The notes under the pieces: generated by a model
Told to the model about the DNA's origin: nothing
Seen by the model: only the letters and a program-made list of their open reading frames with translations
Databases searched by the model: none
NCBI GenBank assembly: GCA_013215295.1
Contig: JABSOZ010000008.1
Span: 124,001 to 188,000 of the forward strand
Origin: Colwellia sp.
GTDB lineage: Bacteria > Pseudomonadota > Gammaproteobacteria > Enterobacterales > Alteromonadaceae
Direction: 5' to 3'
Length of the DNA stretch: 64,000 nucleotides
Part shown: positions 17,231 to 26,616 of the stretch, one piece after another
Numbering within the stretch: position 1 is the stretch's first letter
How the letters are laid out: each line of letters begins with the position of its first letter
Translations under genes and position numbers: made by a program

Positions 17231-19558
17231 CTAAAGTTTCAAATGCGTATTAAAGTAGTTCGTCATCATCGTTTTAATATGCAGTGTTGTGCCTTCACCT
17301 TCGTATAAGCCATGGCTTCGATTAGGGTAAGACATAAAGTCAAACTGACGGTTGTGCTTAACTAATTCATTAATGAGGCGCTCAGAGCCTTGATAATGTA
17401 CGTTGTCGTCGCCTGTACCATGAATAAGTAACAATTTACCTTGCAGGTTTTTTGCATGGGTAATGGGTGAACCTTGCTTGTAACCTTCAGCAAAGTCTTC
17501 TAATAACCCTGAGTAACGTTCTTGGTAAATAGAATCGTATAAGCGTTGATCAGGTACAGGGGCTAATGAAATACCTACATGATATTGTTCAGGATAACGG
17601 AACATCATATTTAATGTCATTGAGCCACCGCCAGAGTGTCCCCAAATAGCCACTTTATTGGTATCAATATAATTCCAACGTTTTCCCATTTCCTTTAACG
17701 CATCAGATTGGTCTCGTGAAGAAAGTACACCGACAGCGCCATAAATTGACTTGCGCCATTCTCTACCTTTGGGGGTACGTGTGCCACGGTTATCAATAGA
17801 AGCAATAATGTAACCTTGCTCTGTTAACATGTGATCCCACATCGCGGCATTGCCACGCCAGCTATCAGTAACTGTTTGTCCCCAAGATTCTCCGTAAACA
17901 TAAAAGATAATCGGATATTTTTTCTTCGGATCAAAATCGGCAGGGCGAATAATATAGCCGTCGAGTACCACGCCGTCTTGAGCTGTCACTTTAAAAAATT
18001 CATGATCAGTTTTTGGCAACTTGGCTAATTTATCTATTAAAACTTTGTTGTCCATCATCATATGTTTAGTTTGATGACCTTCAATTTTAATTAAACGCTT
18101 CTGTGTCGGCTGGGTAAAAGTTGAATGTGAATGAATCGCCCATTGTCCGTCTGCTGACATTTGATAACGATTTGTACCGGCAAATTCTTCAGGCGTTACG
18201 CGTTGATTACTCAAGCTTCCATCAAGTTTACTGCGGTATAAATAACGTTGCGCGACATTTTTAGGTGAAGCTATGTAGTACAACCAACCATTTTTTTCAT
18301 CAATAGTTTGAATGCTAACTACATCAAAATCACCTTCCGTTAAGTTTAAAGCCGTTTTTCCGTCACGAGAAATGTTAAAAACATGACGCCAACCGCTTCG
18401 TTCACTGGTCCATAAAAAGCTGCTACCTTGGTTTAACCAACGTGCATCGTCAAAAAAATCAAGAAAGGTAGCTTCTTGCTCAGTCATCACAGATTTTACA
18501 TTACCCGTTTTAACGTTCGCTAAATACAATATGTTGGTGTCTTGCTTACGATTGACATGCTGCACTAATATTTGCTGGCTGTTACCAGACCAATTCATGC
18601 GTGGAATGTACATATTACGTGAATTATTAGGTAAGTTTGCCCAAGTGGTTTTTGTTGTCGCTAAATTTACCACGCCAACTTTTGGCAACGCATTAGTCTC
18701 GCCAACTTTAGGGTAAGGAAATTTTGTAATGGTCGGGTAAAGTTCATCGGTGTTATTGATCATGATGAAATCTTTGCTACCACTGGTATCTAATTGCCAA
18801 TAAGCAATTTTTTTACCGTCAGGGCTCCAGCGAAAGCCATCTTTAATGGTGAATTCTTCTTCGTAAACCCAGTCAAATAAACCATTGATTTTGCCATTAC
18901 CTGCATCAAAAGTTAATTGGCTTACTTTATTGTTAGATAAATTTTCTACATAGATATTGTCTGCTACAACATAGGCAACTTTATTCGCATCAGGAGAAAA
19001 TTTAGCAAACATTAATGAGCTTTCTGTTGGCTTATTACCACCAAGTTGAGTGAGTTTATTGGCTTTAATATCTAATAACCAATAATCCCCACGGCTGTTA
19101 GATCGCCAAACTTTTTTACTATTGGTATAAACCAATAACTTTTGACGGTCATCAGACCAAGTGTAATTATGAATGGCGAGAGGTTTATCAGCACCCTTAG
19201 GGGTTAATTGTTCTGCAGAAATTAATACCGTTCTTTCTAATGTTTCAGGATCATAAACAACGATATCTCGACCAATACTCACGTCCTCATCTTTATCATT
19301 CTTTTTCATTGTTGCTGATTTTTCAACAACAGTATAGCCACTACCGTCAGCTAACCAACGAAGACGAGAAATATAATCAGAGCTAAACTCATGGTCTTTA
19401 TATATACGTTCAACCGTTAAAGGAGTTGATATATCGGCGTTCATTTCAGTTTTTGTCATATTTTCTGTTGAGGTGCTTTGGCATGCCATGAGTGATACTG
19501 CAATAGCAGTAGTCAATACGGTTGTGCTCAGCCAACGAGTTATTTTTATTTGCGGCAT
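17231..19558 (-). CDS. S9B prolyl oligopeptidase / dipeptidyl peptidase IV-like lipoprotein
   Basis: Serine exopeptidase of 775 residues, probably cleaving X-Pro dipeptides from peptides in the periplasm. A lipoprotein signal (TAIAVSLMAC, lipobox LMAC) anchors it at C25. The DPPIV beta-propeller covers about 45-500 and includes the substrate N-terminus-binding EE pair in DWVYEEEF. The alpha/beta hydrolase domain follows, with nucleophile S in WGHSGGGS, the acid D in GTGDDNVH and H in NRSHGLYEG. The nucleophile context GHSGGG differs from the usual GWSYGG of bacterial DPPIV. AAGGA precedes the ATG at 19558. Single-gene transcript. Confidence 0.88.
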   Translation of the reverse strand: MPQIKITRWLSTTVLTTAIAVSLMACQSTSTENMTKTEMNADISTPLTVERIYKDHEFSSDYISRLRWLADGSGYTVVEKSATMKKNDKDEDVSIGRDIVVYDPETLERTVLISAEQLTPKGADKPLAIHNYTWSDDRQKLLVYTNSKKVWRSNSRGDYWLLDIKANKLTQLGGNKPTESSLMFAKFSPDANKVAYVVADNIYVENLSNNKVSQLTFDAGNGKINGLFDWVYEEEFTIKDGFRWSPDGKKIAYWQLDTSGSKDFIMINNTDELYPTITKFPYPKVGETNALPKVGVVNLATTKTTWANLPNNSRNMYIPRMNWSGNSQQILVQHVNRKQDTNILYLANVKTGNVKSVMTEQEATFLDFFDDARWLNQGSSFLWTSERSGWRHVFNISRDGKTALNLTEGDFDVVSIQTIDEKNGWLYYIASPKNVAQRYLYRSKLDGSLSNQRVTPEEFAGTNRYQMSADGQWAIHSHSTFTQPTQKRLIKIEGHQTKHMMMDNKVLIDKLAKLPKTDHEFFKVTAQDGVVLDGYIIRPADFDPKKKYPIIFYVYGESWGQTVTDSWRGNAAMWDHMLTEQGYIIASIDNRGTRTPKGREWRKSIYGAVGVLSSRDQSDALKEMGKRWNYIDTNKVAIWGHSGGGSMTLNMMFRYPEQYHVGISLAPVPDQRLYDSIYQERYSGLLEDFAEGYKQGSPITHAKNLQGKLLLIHGTGDDNVHYQGSERLINELVKHNRQFDFMSYPNRSHGLYEGEGTTLHIKTMMTNYFNTHLKL

Positions 19559-19725
19559 AATATTTCCTTAATTAGGGCGCAGTCACTTTAAATTGTATAC
19601 AATTAATTGGCAATGCTGTTGGTCGGTTATTTTGTGACATTTACCGTATTTAAATAATAGCTTCATGGTTGAAAAAATTAAATTTGACCTCACATTTAGG
19701 ACATCAAAAAACAAAAGGTTGAACC

Positions 19726-20661
19726 ATGAATAATGCAATAGAAATTTCTGGCTTGAAAAAAGTTTATAAAGGTGGATTTACTGCACTCAAAGGTATCGAC
19801 CTTACTGTTAAACAAGGTGACTTTTTCGCATTGCTAGGCCCAAATGGTGCAGGAAAGTCTACCACCATTGGTATTATCACCTCGTTAGTCAATAAGTCAG
19901 CAGGTACAGTTAAAGTTTTTGGCCATGATATTGATAAAGAACTTGAAAAAGCGAAAAGTTATTTGGGTTTAGTTCCACAAGAGTTTAATTTCAATCAATT
20001 CGAAACCTTGTTAACTATCCTCGTTAATCAAGCGGGTTATTACGGCGTTGAACGACCGTTAGCTTTTCAACGAGCTGAAAAATATTTAAAGCAACTCGAT
20101 TTATGGGAAAAGCGTAATGACGCTGGTCGCATGCTTTCGGGTGGAATGAAGCGTCGCCTGATGATAGCGCGCGCACTGATGCATGAACCTCAAATGTTGA
20201 TACTTGATGAACCAACAGCGGGTGTTGATATTGAACTGCGTCGTTCCATGTGGGAATTTTTACGTGGGTTGAACGAACAAGGCATTACAATTATTTTAAC
20301 GACTCATTATTTAGAAGAAGCCGAAATGCTCTGTCGTAATATTGCCATTATTGACTCAGGGGTCATCGTTGAAAATACCGATATGAAATCGTTATTATCA
20401 AAGTTAGATCAAGAAACGATTGTTTTGGATATTGACAAAATTACCGAAGCACCAAAACTCGATGAATTTACTACCCGCTTAATTGATGATCATACCCTCG
20501 AAGTTGATGTAAAAAAGTCGCAACTTGTTAACCATGTGTTTAGTCAATTAAGTGCGAGAAATATCAATGTACATAGTATGCGTAATAAAAGTAATCGCTT
20601 AGAAGAGCTATTTCTTAGTCTTGTGGGTAGTGGGCAAAACGTTAATCAGGAGAGTAAATAG
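19726..20661 (+). CDS. ABC transporter ATP-binding protein (YadG-like)
   Basis: ATPase subunit of an ABC-2-type exporter, 311 residues. Walker A GPNGAGKST, signature LSGGMKRR, Walker B MLILDEPTAGVD and the switch histidine in TTHYLEE are all intact. The C-terminal tail (about 225-311) is typical of the drug/polysaccharide-export CcmA-like group. AAAGG precedes the start. The permease begins 2 bp after the stop, so the two form a unit like E. coli yadG-yadH. Substrate unknown. Confidence 0.9.
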   Translation: MNNAIEISGLKKVYKGGFTALKGIDLTVKQGDFFALLGPNGAGKSTTIGIITSLVNKSAGTVKVFGHDIDKELEKAKSYLGLVPQEFNFNQFETLLTILVNQAGYYGVERPLAFQRAEKYLKQLDLWEKRNDAGRMLSGGMKRRLMIARALMHEPQMLILDEPTAGVDIELRRSMWEFLRGLNEQGITIILTTHYLEEAEMLCRNIAIIDSGVIVENTDMKSLLSKLDQETIVLDIDKITEAPKLDEFTTRLIDDHTLEVDVKKSQLVNHVFSQLSARNINVHSMRNKSNRLEELFLSLVGSGQNVNQESK

Positions 20662-20662
20662 T

Positions 20663-21436
20663 ATGTCTTCAAAAAGAAATATGATTGCTCTAAAAAGTAT
20701 TCTATACAAAGAAATAAACCGTTTTATGCGCATTTGGGTGCAAACATTGGTGCCACCCGCTATTACCATTAGTTTGTATTTTGTTATTTTTGGAGAGCTA
20801 ATTGGTTCACGGATCGGACAAATGGGCGGATTCGATTATATGTCGTTTATTGTGCCAGGTTTAATCATGATGAGTGTGATCACTAATTCATATTCTAACG
20901 TCGCCTCATCATTTTTCAGTGCTAAATGGCAGCGTAATGTTGAAGAAATGCTGGTTGCTCCGGTACCAAACTGGGTGATTGTTGCTGGTTATGTTGGTGG
21001 CGGTATGGCACGTGGTATTTTAGTCGGCGCTATTGTCACTTTAGTTTCACTGCTCTTTGTTGATATCCAAATTCATAATATTTGGGTGATTATTGCTACG
21101 GTCAGTTTAACATCGGCTACCTTTGCTTTAGGTGGTTTAATCAATGCAATTTTTGCGGGAAGTTTTGACGATATATCCATCATACCTACCTTTATTTTAA
21201 CGCCGCTAACCTATCTTGGCGGTGTGTTTTATTCGATAAGTTTACTGCCGGAATTCTGGCAAGGTGTTTCGCAAATAAACCCGATTGTTTATATGGTCAA
21301 TGCCTTTAGATACGGTTTTTTAGGTATTAGTGATGTCAGTTTAACGTTAGCATTTTCAGTATTAGGTGCGTTCATTATTACCTTATACGCCATAGCGATG
21401 ACGTTGATCACCAAAGGAATAGGGCTACGCAGTTAA
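20663..21436 (+). CDS. ABC-2 type permease (YadH-like)
   Basis: Membrane subunit partner of the ATPase just upstream, 257 residues from the ATG at 20663, which has AGGAGAG eight bases before it; a longer reading from 20621 would overlap the ATPase and is not favoured. About six hydrophobic segments are visible, with the ABC-2 signature region LTPLTYLGGVFYSISLLPEFWQ and NPIVYMVNAFRYGFLG. It resembles YadH-type inner membrane permeases. Its stop overlaps the next start (TAATG). Confidence 0.9.
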   Translation: MSSKRNMIALKSILYKEINRFMRIWVQTLVPPAITISLYFVIFGELIGSRIGQMGGFDYMSFIVPGLIMMSVITNSYSNVASSFFSAKWQRNVEEMLVAPVPNWVIVAGYVGGGMARGILVGAIVTLVSLLFVDIQIHNIWVIIATVSLTSATFALGGLINAIFAGSFDDISIIPTFILTPLTYLGGVFYSISLLPEFWQGVSQINPIVYMVNAFRYGFLGISDVSLTLAFSVLGAFIITLYAIAMTLITKGIGLRS

Positions 21437-22164
21437 TGACAAAATTAAATAATAGTACAGACAATGAAGATGAAGGCTCAGGTGACTCAAGAGTTATTGT
21501 TACTAATCAACCAGGCATTCATGAAAAACTTGAAGAAATCGTTGAAAAGCATTTACTGCATCGCTCGCAAAAGCCTTTTCAAGCACATACACAAGAAGCT
21601 TTTGCTGAAATGGATGCTTTAGTTAAAGCGCATTCTGGCGATATCATTCTAGATTCATGCTGTGGTGTTGGGCAAAGTACACGTATTTTAGCAAAACAAA
21701 ACCCACAAGCTTTAGTGATTGGTGTTGATAAATCAGCACATCGTATTAATCGTAATGTTGATGAGATGCTGAACGATGACGGTTCGAAAATCGAAAACTA
21801 TCGTTTGGTAAGAGCTGATTTGAATGATTTTTATCGTTTAGTTGATCAAGCCAGTTGGCCAGTGAAACAACACTATATTTTGTATCCAAACCCATGGCCA
21901 AAATCTAAACATATACAAAGACGCTGGCATGGTAGTGCTGTGTTCCCACAGATTATAAATATCGGTGAACAAATAATTTTACGCAGTAATTGGCTATTAT
22001 ATTTAGAGGAATTTCAGTTTGCTGCTGATATTGCCGGTATTTTAGGTGCTATTAGTGAAGTGAGTAATGATGAGCCTTTAACACCATTTGAAGCGAAATA
22101 TCGTTCGAGTGGACAACAGTGCTGGCAACTCTTAATTAATCGAGAATATTTACCTTTTATATAA
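21436..22164 (+). CDS. TrmB-like SAM-dependent methyltransferase
   Basis: A 242-residue class I methyltransferase related to tRNA (guanine-46-N7)-methyltransferase. Motif I is ILDSCCGVGQSTR, the acidic residue after strand 2 is in VIGVDKS, and NPWPKSKHIQRRWHGS matches the TrmB PNPWPK..HxxRR substrate signature. It differs from standard TrmB in the N-terminal region (acidic, DNEDEGSGD) and in the CCGVG loop, so it is probably a paralogue with a different or unknown target. Start and permease stop overlap (TAATG), implying translational coupling with the exporter, an unexpected partner. Confidence 0.78.
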   Translation: MTKLNNSTDNEDEGSGDSRVIVTNQPGIHEKLEEIVEKHLLHRSQKPFQAHTQEAFAEMDALVKAHSGDIILDSCCGVGQSTRILAKQNPQALVIGVDKSAHRINRNVDEMLNDDGSKIENYRLVRADLNDFYRLVDQASWPVKQHYILYPNPWPKSKHIQRRWHGSAVFPQIINIGEQIILRSNWLLYLEEFQFAADIAGILGAISEVSNDEPLTPFEAKYRSSGQQCWQLLINREYLPFI

Positions 22165-22185
22165 TCTATACTTTCACTCTATTGG

Positions 22186-22222
22186 TTAGTAAATTTCACA
22201 AAAAGTTAGTGAGATTTACTAA
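22186..22222 (+). other. stem-loop after the methyltransferase gene
   Basis: TTAGTAAATTTCAC and GTGAGATTTACTAA form a 14-bp stem with one mismatch and a 9-nt loop. It lacks a T tract, so a role as terminator or mRNA 3' end is only possible. Confidence 0.4.
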
Positions 22223-22361
22223 TTCGTTAAAGTGCTATTAAAATTAGTATTTCCATGTTTACCACAAAGACCATTAAAAACAGACGCTTGTATTTTTGGC
22301 TTGTATCTTGAATACCTTTTCAGCATTAAATATTAATTTAAAATCGAAAAGGATAACAATC

Positions 22362-22457
22362 ATGAATAATTTAATCAGAAAGAATGTATTAATGATGGCG
22401 CTAAGCACTTTAGCATTGGTAGAATTAGCGTTGGTTTATGCAGCAACCGTCATTTAA
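22362..22457 (+). CDS. 31-residue putative small membrane protein
   Basis: Small open frame: MNNLIRKNVLMMALSTLALV followed by ELALVYAATVI. AAAAGGATAACAATC before the ATG is a good ribosome site. After a short basic N terminus (R6, K7) the chain is almost wholly hydrophobic, with a single glutamate, as in single-span small membrane proteins. No family recognised. It lies alone between the methyltransferase gene and panP. Confidence 0.55.
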   Translation: MNNLIRKNVLMMALSTLALVELALVYAATVI

Positions 22458-22540
22458 TACGCTAAGTTGTGGATGATTTCTCTTTTAAATAAGAATAAAG
22501 TACAAGACATTTCAGTCATTTTTTATTAAAGTGCCGTTTT

Positions 22541-22579
22541 ATGTTTACTTACCAACAGGGTTACAACGGCAAGGTATGA
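22541..22579 (+). CDS. possible 12-codon leader ORF overlapping the panP start
   Basis: ATG TTT ACT TAC CAA CAG GGT TAC AAC GGC AAG GTA TGA; its stop overlaps the panP ATG as ATGA. If translated, it would couple to panP translation. It is short and has no strong ribosome site, so it may be chance. Confidence 0.25.
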   Translation: MFTYQQGYNGKV

Positions 22580-24204
22580 CGACGCATAAGCGCAAAGCAC
22601 AAGCGACTCAAGAGTCTTTACATCGTATTTTTACCATTCCAGAAGCACCTGATTCTACGTTAGGGCTAATCGAGAAAGAGATATCTGAAAATCTTGCCGG
22701 ATTTTTAGGTAGCCATATTGCGGCCAAAGAACAGGCCTTAAGTGAAATCGAAAAAGATTTTGCTTGTTCGGAAATACCTGAAGAACCTAGTTTTGTTTCT
22801 GATCACACTCGCCATATTTTAGATAAAGTCGTTGCACAATCGGTGCACACATCAAGCCCCAGTTTCATCGGGCATATGACCTCTGCATTACCTTATTTTA
22901 TTTTACCGCTTTCAAAATTGATGGTGGGCTTAAATCAAAACTTAGTAAAAATTGAAACATCAAAAGCATTTACCCCTCTTGAACGTCAAGTCTTAGGCAT
23001 GATGCATCGTTTAGTTTACCAAGATAACGAGAATTTTTATCAAGAATGGATGCATAGTGCCAACCATTCACTCGGCGCTTTTTGTTCTGGTGGCACTGTT
23101 GCCAATTTAACGGCTTTTTGGGTGGCACGTAATAATTTACTTAAACCAGATGGTAATTTTACTGGAATTGCACGAGAAGGCTTATTTAAAGCGTTAAAAC
23201 ACTATCAATACGATGGCTTAGCGATTTTAGTTTCTGATCGCGGACATTACTCATTAAAAAAATCAGCCGATATCTTAGGAATTGGTCAAGATAGTGTTAT
23301 TTCAATTCCGACCGATGAATATAATCGTGTTGATTGCCAAAAATTACGTGATAAATGCCTTCAATTAAAAAAACAGAATATTCGCATATTGAGCATTGTT
23401 GGTGTTGCTGGTACCACTGAAACAGGCAATATTGATCCATTAGATAAAATTGCTGATATTGCAGAAGAATTCGACACACACTTTCATGTCGATGCCGCAT
23501 GGGGCGGGGCGACTTTATTATCGAATAAGTATCGTCCGCTATTAAAAGGTATTGAAAGGGCTGATTCAGTCACTATAGACGCTCATAAGCAAATGTATGT
23601 TCCAATGGGAGCAGGTTTGGTGGTTTTTAAAAATCCTGCTTCTGTGGCGTCCATAGAGCATCATGCTGAATATATTTTACGCAAAGGTTCAAAAGATTTA
23701 GGTTCTCATACTCTGGAGGGTTCAAGACCCGGAATGGCAATGTTAGTGTATGCAAGTTTGCACATTATCAGCCGACCTGGTTATGAAATGTTAATTAACC
23801 AAGGTATTGAAAAGGCACAGTATTTTGCCAGCTTAATTGAGCGGCATCCCGACTTTGAGTTAATTACTTCGCCTGAGCTATGTTTGTTAACATATCGCTA
23901 TAACCCTCAGTCGGTACAAACTTTGTTAACGAATAGTTCACCCGAACAACAAGATGATATTAATCATTTACTTGATAAGCTCACTAAGTTTATTCAAAAA
24001 CGACAACGTGAGAACGGTAAATCATTTGTTTCACGTACACGTATTGAAGTACCACGTTATCAAGGACGCAAAACTGTTGTCTTACGTGTTGTTCTTGCCA
24101 ATCCGCTTACTTCGCATGAGATCCTTAATGATGTTCTCATAGAGCAACTTGAATTGGCGCAAGAAAGTGAAACATTTTTACCGAAATTACTGTCTCTAAT
24201 TTAA
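22576..24204 (+). CDS. panP: pyridoxal-dependent aspartate 1-decarboxylase PanP
   Basis: PLP fold-I group II decarboxylase of 542 residues that makes beta-alanine from L-aspartate for pantothenate synthesis, replacing PanD in vibrios and many Alteromonadales. The PLP lysine is in TIDAHKQMYVPMG, with HVDAAWGG carrying the cofactor aspartate and SANHSLGAFCSGGTVANLTA the N-terminal PLP loop. The start at 22576 places ESLHRIFTIPEAPDSTL about 15 residues in, as in other PanP; a GTG at 22531 would add 15 residues. panC and panB lie opposite, about 0.7 kb downstream and convergent, which supports the assignment. Confidence 0.88.
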   Translation: MTTHKRKAQATQESLHRIFTIPEAPDSTLGLIEKEISENLAGFLGSHIAAKEQALSEIEKDFACSEIPEEPSFVSDHTRHILDKVVAQSVHTSSPSFIGHMTSALPYFILPLSKLMVGLNQNLVKIETSKAFTPLERQVLGMMHRLVYQDNENFYQEWMHSANHSLGAFCSGGTVANLTAFWVARNNLLKPDGNFTGIAREGLFKALKHYQYDGLAILVSDRGHYSLKKSADILGIGQDSVISIPTDEYNRVDCQKLRDKCLQLKKQNIRILSIVGVAGTTETGNIDPLDKIADIAEEFDTHFHVDAAWGGATLLSNKYRPLLKGIERADSVTIDAHKQMYVPMGAGLVVFKNPASVASIEHHAEYILRKGSKDLGSHTLEGSRPGMAMLVYASLHIISRPGYEMLINQGIEKAQYFASLIERHPDFELITSPELCLLTYRYNPQSVQTLLTNSSPEQQDDINHLLDKLTKFIQKRQRENGKSFVSRTRIEVPRYQGRKTVVLRVVLANPLTSHEILNDVLIEQLELAQESETFLPKLLSLI

Positions 24205-24445
24205 TTTTCTTTTGTAATTCACCTTGTAATGTTTTAGTTTTACTTTCGTTTTGTAAGTTATTTGTTTCGTTTTGTTATATTTATCAAAAATGGTTGATTT
24301 GTATCTCATTGTTTAATATCTATATTATATTTTTTAATGAGTTTTTGTTCTAGAAAGTTTCATTTAGATCTATAAATGTTATTTTGTTTATGAAAGTTGT
24401 TGTGTAATAATTCAATCACGATTACATTTTGTGGTGGTGATAATT

Positions 24446-24595
24446 ATGGAATATGACATGAGAAAAACTCCAGTAGAAATATCTGAACAGAATCATGCTG
24501 ATATATCAGTGGTTCAACAGGAATTGATCGAAGCGAAAAAAGAAATTCTCGATTTGCAATCGCAAATTCAATGGTTAGAACGTTCATACGAATAA
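24446..24595 (+). CDS. 49-residue predicted coiled-coil protein
   Basis: A short charged protein beginning MEYDMRKTPVEISEQ. Residues 22-45 (SVVQQELIEAKKEILDLQSQ, then IQWLE) show a clear heptad pattern of hydrophobic residues, so a short coiled coil or helical hairpin is likely. GGTGGTGAT precedes the ATG and a strong terminator follows 28 bp after the stop, making it a self-contained transcription unit. Family unknown. Confidence 0.6.
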   Translation: MEYDMRKTPVEISEQNHADISVVQQELIEAKKEILDLQSQIQWLERSYE

Positions 24596-24623
24596 TTCGT
24601 GAGTAACCAATAGCAAAACAATT

Positions 24624-24661
24624 AAAAGCCGATAGTTAATAATTTAACTATCGGCTTTTTA
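24624..24661 (+). terminator. rho-independent terminator
   Basis: AAAAGCCGATAGTTA / TAACTATCGGCTTTTT: a long near-perfect stem followed by a T run, directly after the 49-residue gene. Confidence 0.9.
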
Positions 24662-24678
24662 TGTTCAGGATGAACGGT

Positions 24679-24719
24679 ATGTCATGATCACATGGATGTG
24701 AATGAATGACGATGTTCAG
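24679..24719. repeat. 41-bp direct repeat, copy 1
   Basis: Identical over 41 bp to the copy at 24830-24870; core TCATGATCACATGGATGTGA. The 110 bp between the copies holds further TGCATCCATGCA palindromic pieces, including CCTGCAT-CC-ATGCAGG at 24812-24827. No coding potential. Confidence 0.85.
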
Positions 24720-24829
24720 GATGGCCTTTCTCAGACATCCTGTCTTTCAAGGCATTAGTGCATCCATGCACGTCAACGGTCAGCTTTTTAGTTCCAGACA
24801 AAAGCTAAGTACCTGCATCCATGCAGGCA

Positions 24830-24870
24830 ATGTCATGATCACATGGATGTGAATGAATGACGATGTTCAG
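24830..24870. repeat. 41-bp direct repeat, copy 2
   Basis: Second identical copy, ending 10 bp from the stop codon of panC. Together with copy 1 it bounds a 192-bp repetitive intergenic element between panP's downstream gene and panC. Confidence 0.85.
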
Positions 24871-24880
24871 AATCGATAAT

Positions 24881-25726
24881 CTACAAAAATACTTGTAAAT
24901 TATCAATCAGCCTTGCTTTACCACAATGTGCAGCAGCTAGGATCACTAATTCAGTATCGTCTTCACTTGCCGGCTGTAATGTTTTGGCATGACAGATATG
25001 AATATAATCTGTATTCATCCCCGCATTATTGATAGCACGGGAGGCTTTCTTTGCTAAACCGATAAAGTCATTGTTGGTCCGTATTTCATTAGCCAACCAT
25101 TGAATGTTTTGTGCAAGGGCCGGTGCTTGTTTACGTTCTTCTTTGGTTAAATAACCGTTTCGAGAGCTCAATGCAAGACCACTATCTTCACGAACGGTAG
25201 CCACAGGAATAATTTTAATCGGCATTGAAAGATCTTCAACCATGGTTTGTATAACCTGAACTTGTTGATAATCTTTTAAACCGAAGCAAGCGACATCAGG
25301 TTGTACTAAATTGAATAGCTTACATACAACAGTGGAAACACCACGAAAGTGTCCTGGACGGCTTTCTCCGCAGTAACCAACAGATACATTAGGGACTTCA
25401 ACGTAACTTTGCTTATCTAGTCCTTTTGGATAAATAATTTTTGGTGTAGGAATAAAGAGTAAGTCAGTCTTAGCAGCAACTAATTGTTGTTGATCATTGT
25501 CCATGGTGCGAGGGTAGTTGTCGATATCTTCATGTATACCAAATTGCATTGGGTTAACAAAAATACTGGCAACAACTTTATCTGCATGTCGATGAGCTTC
25601 AGTGACTAAAGAGATATGACCAGCATGCAAATTTCCCATAGTAGGGACAAATGCTATTTTTAAACCTTGTAGACGCCACTCAGAGATGAGGTGACGTAAT
25701 TCAGATATTTCACTTACTATTTTCAT
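24881..25726 (-). CDS. panC: pantothenate synthetase
   Basis: ATP-dependent ligase joining pantoate and beta-alanine, 281 residues, standard length. Shows the nucleotidyltransferase signature FVPTMGNLHAGHISLV (HxGH), SIFVNPMQFG, FGLKDYQQVQVI and the KMSKS-like LSSRNGYL. Last gene of the dksA-gluQ-pcnB-folK-panB-panC run and 26 bp after panB. It uses the beta-alanine produced by PanP, encoded convergently. Confidence 0.97.
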   Translation of the reverse strand: MKIVSEISELRHLISEWRLQGLKIAFVPTMGNLHAGHISLVTEAHRHADKVVASIFVNPMQFGIHEDIDNYPRTMDNDQQQLVAAKTDLLFIPTPKIIYPKGLDKQSYVEVPNVSVGYCGESRPGHFRGVSTVVCKLFNLVQPDVACFGLKDYQQVQVIQTMVEDLSMPIKIIPVATVREDSGLALSSRNGYLTKEERKQAPALAQNIQWLANEIRTNNDFIGLAKKASRAINNAGMNTDYIHICHAKTLQPASEDDTELVILAAAHCGKARLIDNLQVFL

Positions 25727-25752
25727 ATGCTTATATATTAATATTTGTAAAA

Positions 25753-26550
25753 TTATTTAACAAAAATGTGTTCAACGCCAGGGAAGTTGCCATTGGAAAC
25801 CTCGCTGATATATAACTCAATGGCTTTTTTAATATCACCGGTGTCTATCAGAAAGTTACGTGAAAATTTAGGCATATAGCTACATGAAATACCGAGTGCA
25901 TCGTGCATCACTAAAATTTGTCCGTCTGTGTCCTTACCTGCGCCAATACCAATAGTAGGAATTGAAACAGCTTCAGCAATGGCTTTACCTAAATCGCAAG
26001 GAATACATTCTAAGACTAATAATTGCGCACCCGCTGCTTCGAGTAATTTAGCATCGACGATCATTTTGTCGGCTTGCGTCTTTTCACGACCCTGTACTTT
26101 AAAACCACCAAAGACATTTACTGATTGTGGTGTTAATCCTAAATGTGCACAAACTGGAATACCACGTTCTACAAGGCCTTTAATCGTATCAACTAACCAT
26201 TCACCGCCTTCCATTTTAACCATGCTTGCACCCGCTTGCATAAGTTTTGCAGCGTTAGTGTATGCTTGTTCTTTAGTGGCGTATGTCATAAACGGCATAT
26301 CACTGATGATTAACGTTTCATTCACGCCACGTTTTACCGATTGTGTATGATAAGCCATGTGGTCAATATCAACAGGTAACGTGTCATCTTGGCCTTGTAA
26401 AACCATACCGAGGGAGTCGCCAATTAAAATAGCGTGAATACCTGCCTGATCGAATAGTTTTGCGAAGCTCGCATCGTAAGCGGTAATAGTAGAAATTTTT
26501 TCACCTTGCTGTTTCATTTTTAGCAAAGTTGATGTGGTTATCTTAGCCAT
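25753..26550 (-). CDS. panB: 3-methyl-2-oxobutanoate hydroxymethyltransferase
   Basis: Ketopantoate hydroxymethyltransferase, 265 residues, the first committed step of pantothenate synthesis. Metal and substrate motifs are [44 protein letters not shown] [13 protein letters not shown] and [17 protein letters not shown]. It is encoded just upstream of panC. Confidence 0.97.
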   Translation of the reverse strand: MAKITTSTLLKMKQQGEKISTITAYDASFAKLFDQAGIHAILIGDSLGMVLQGQDDTLPVDIDHMAYHTQSVKRGVNETLIISDMPFMTYATKEQAYTNAAKLMQAGASMVKMEGGEWLVDTIKGLVERGIPVCAHLGLTPQSVNVFGGFKVQGREKTQADKMIVDAKLLEAAGAQLLVLECIPCDLGKAIAEAVSIPTIGIGAGKDTDGQILVMHDALGISCSYMPKFSRNFLIDTGDIKKAIELYISEVSNGNFPGVEHIFVK

Positions 26551-26616
26551 ATTTAGTCCAAAGTTTTTAAGGTTTGAGTAAATACTCAGTGCGCGTACCT
26601 TCGCATAAATGCAAAA

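Noticed and set aside
24679..24870. 41-bp repeats as a possible CRISPR array
   Set aside because: Only two copies, spaced by 110 bp of partly palindromic DNA, with no cas genes; it does not fit a repeat-spacer array.
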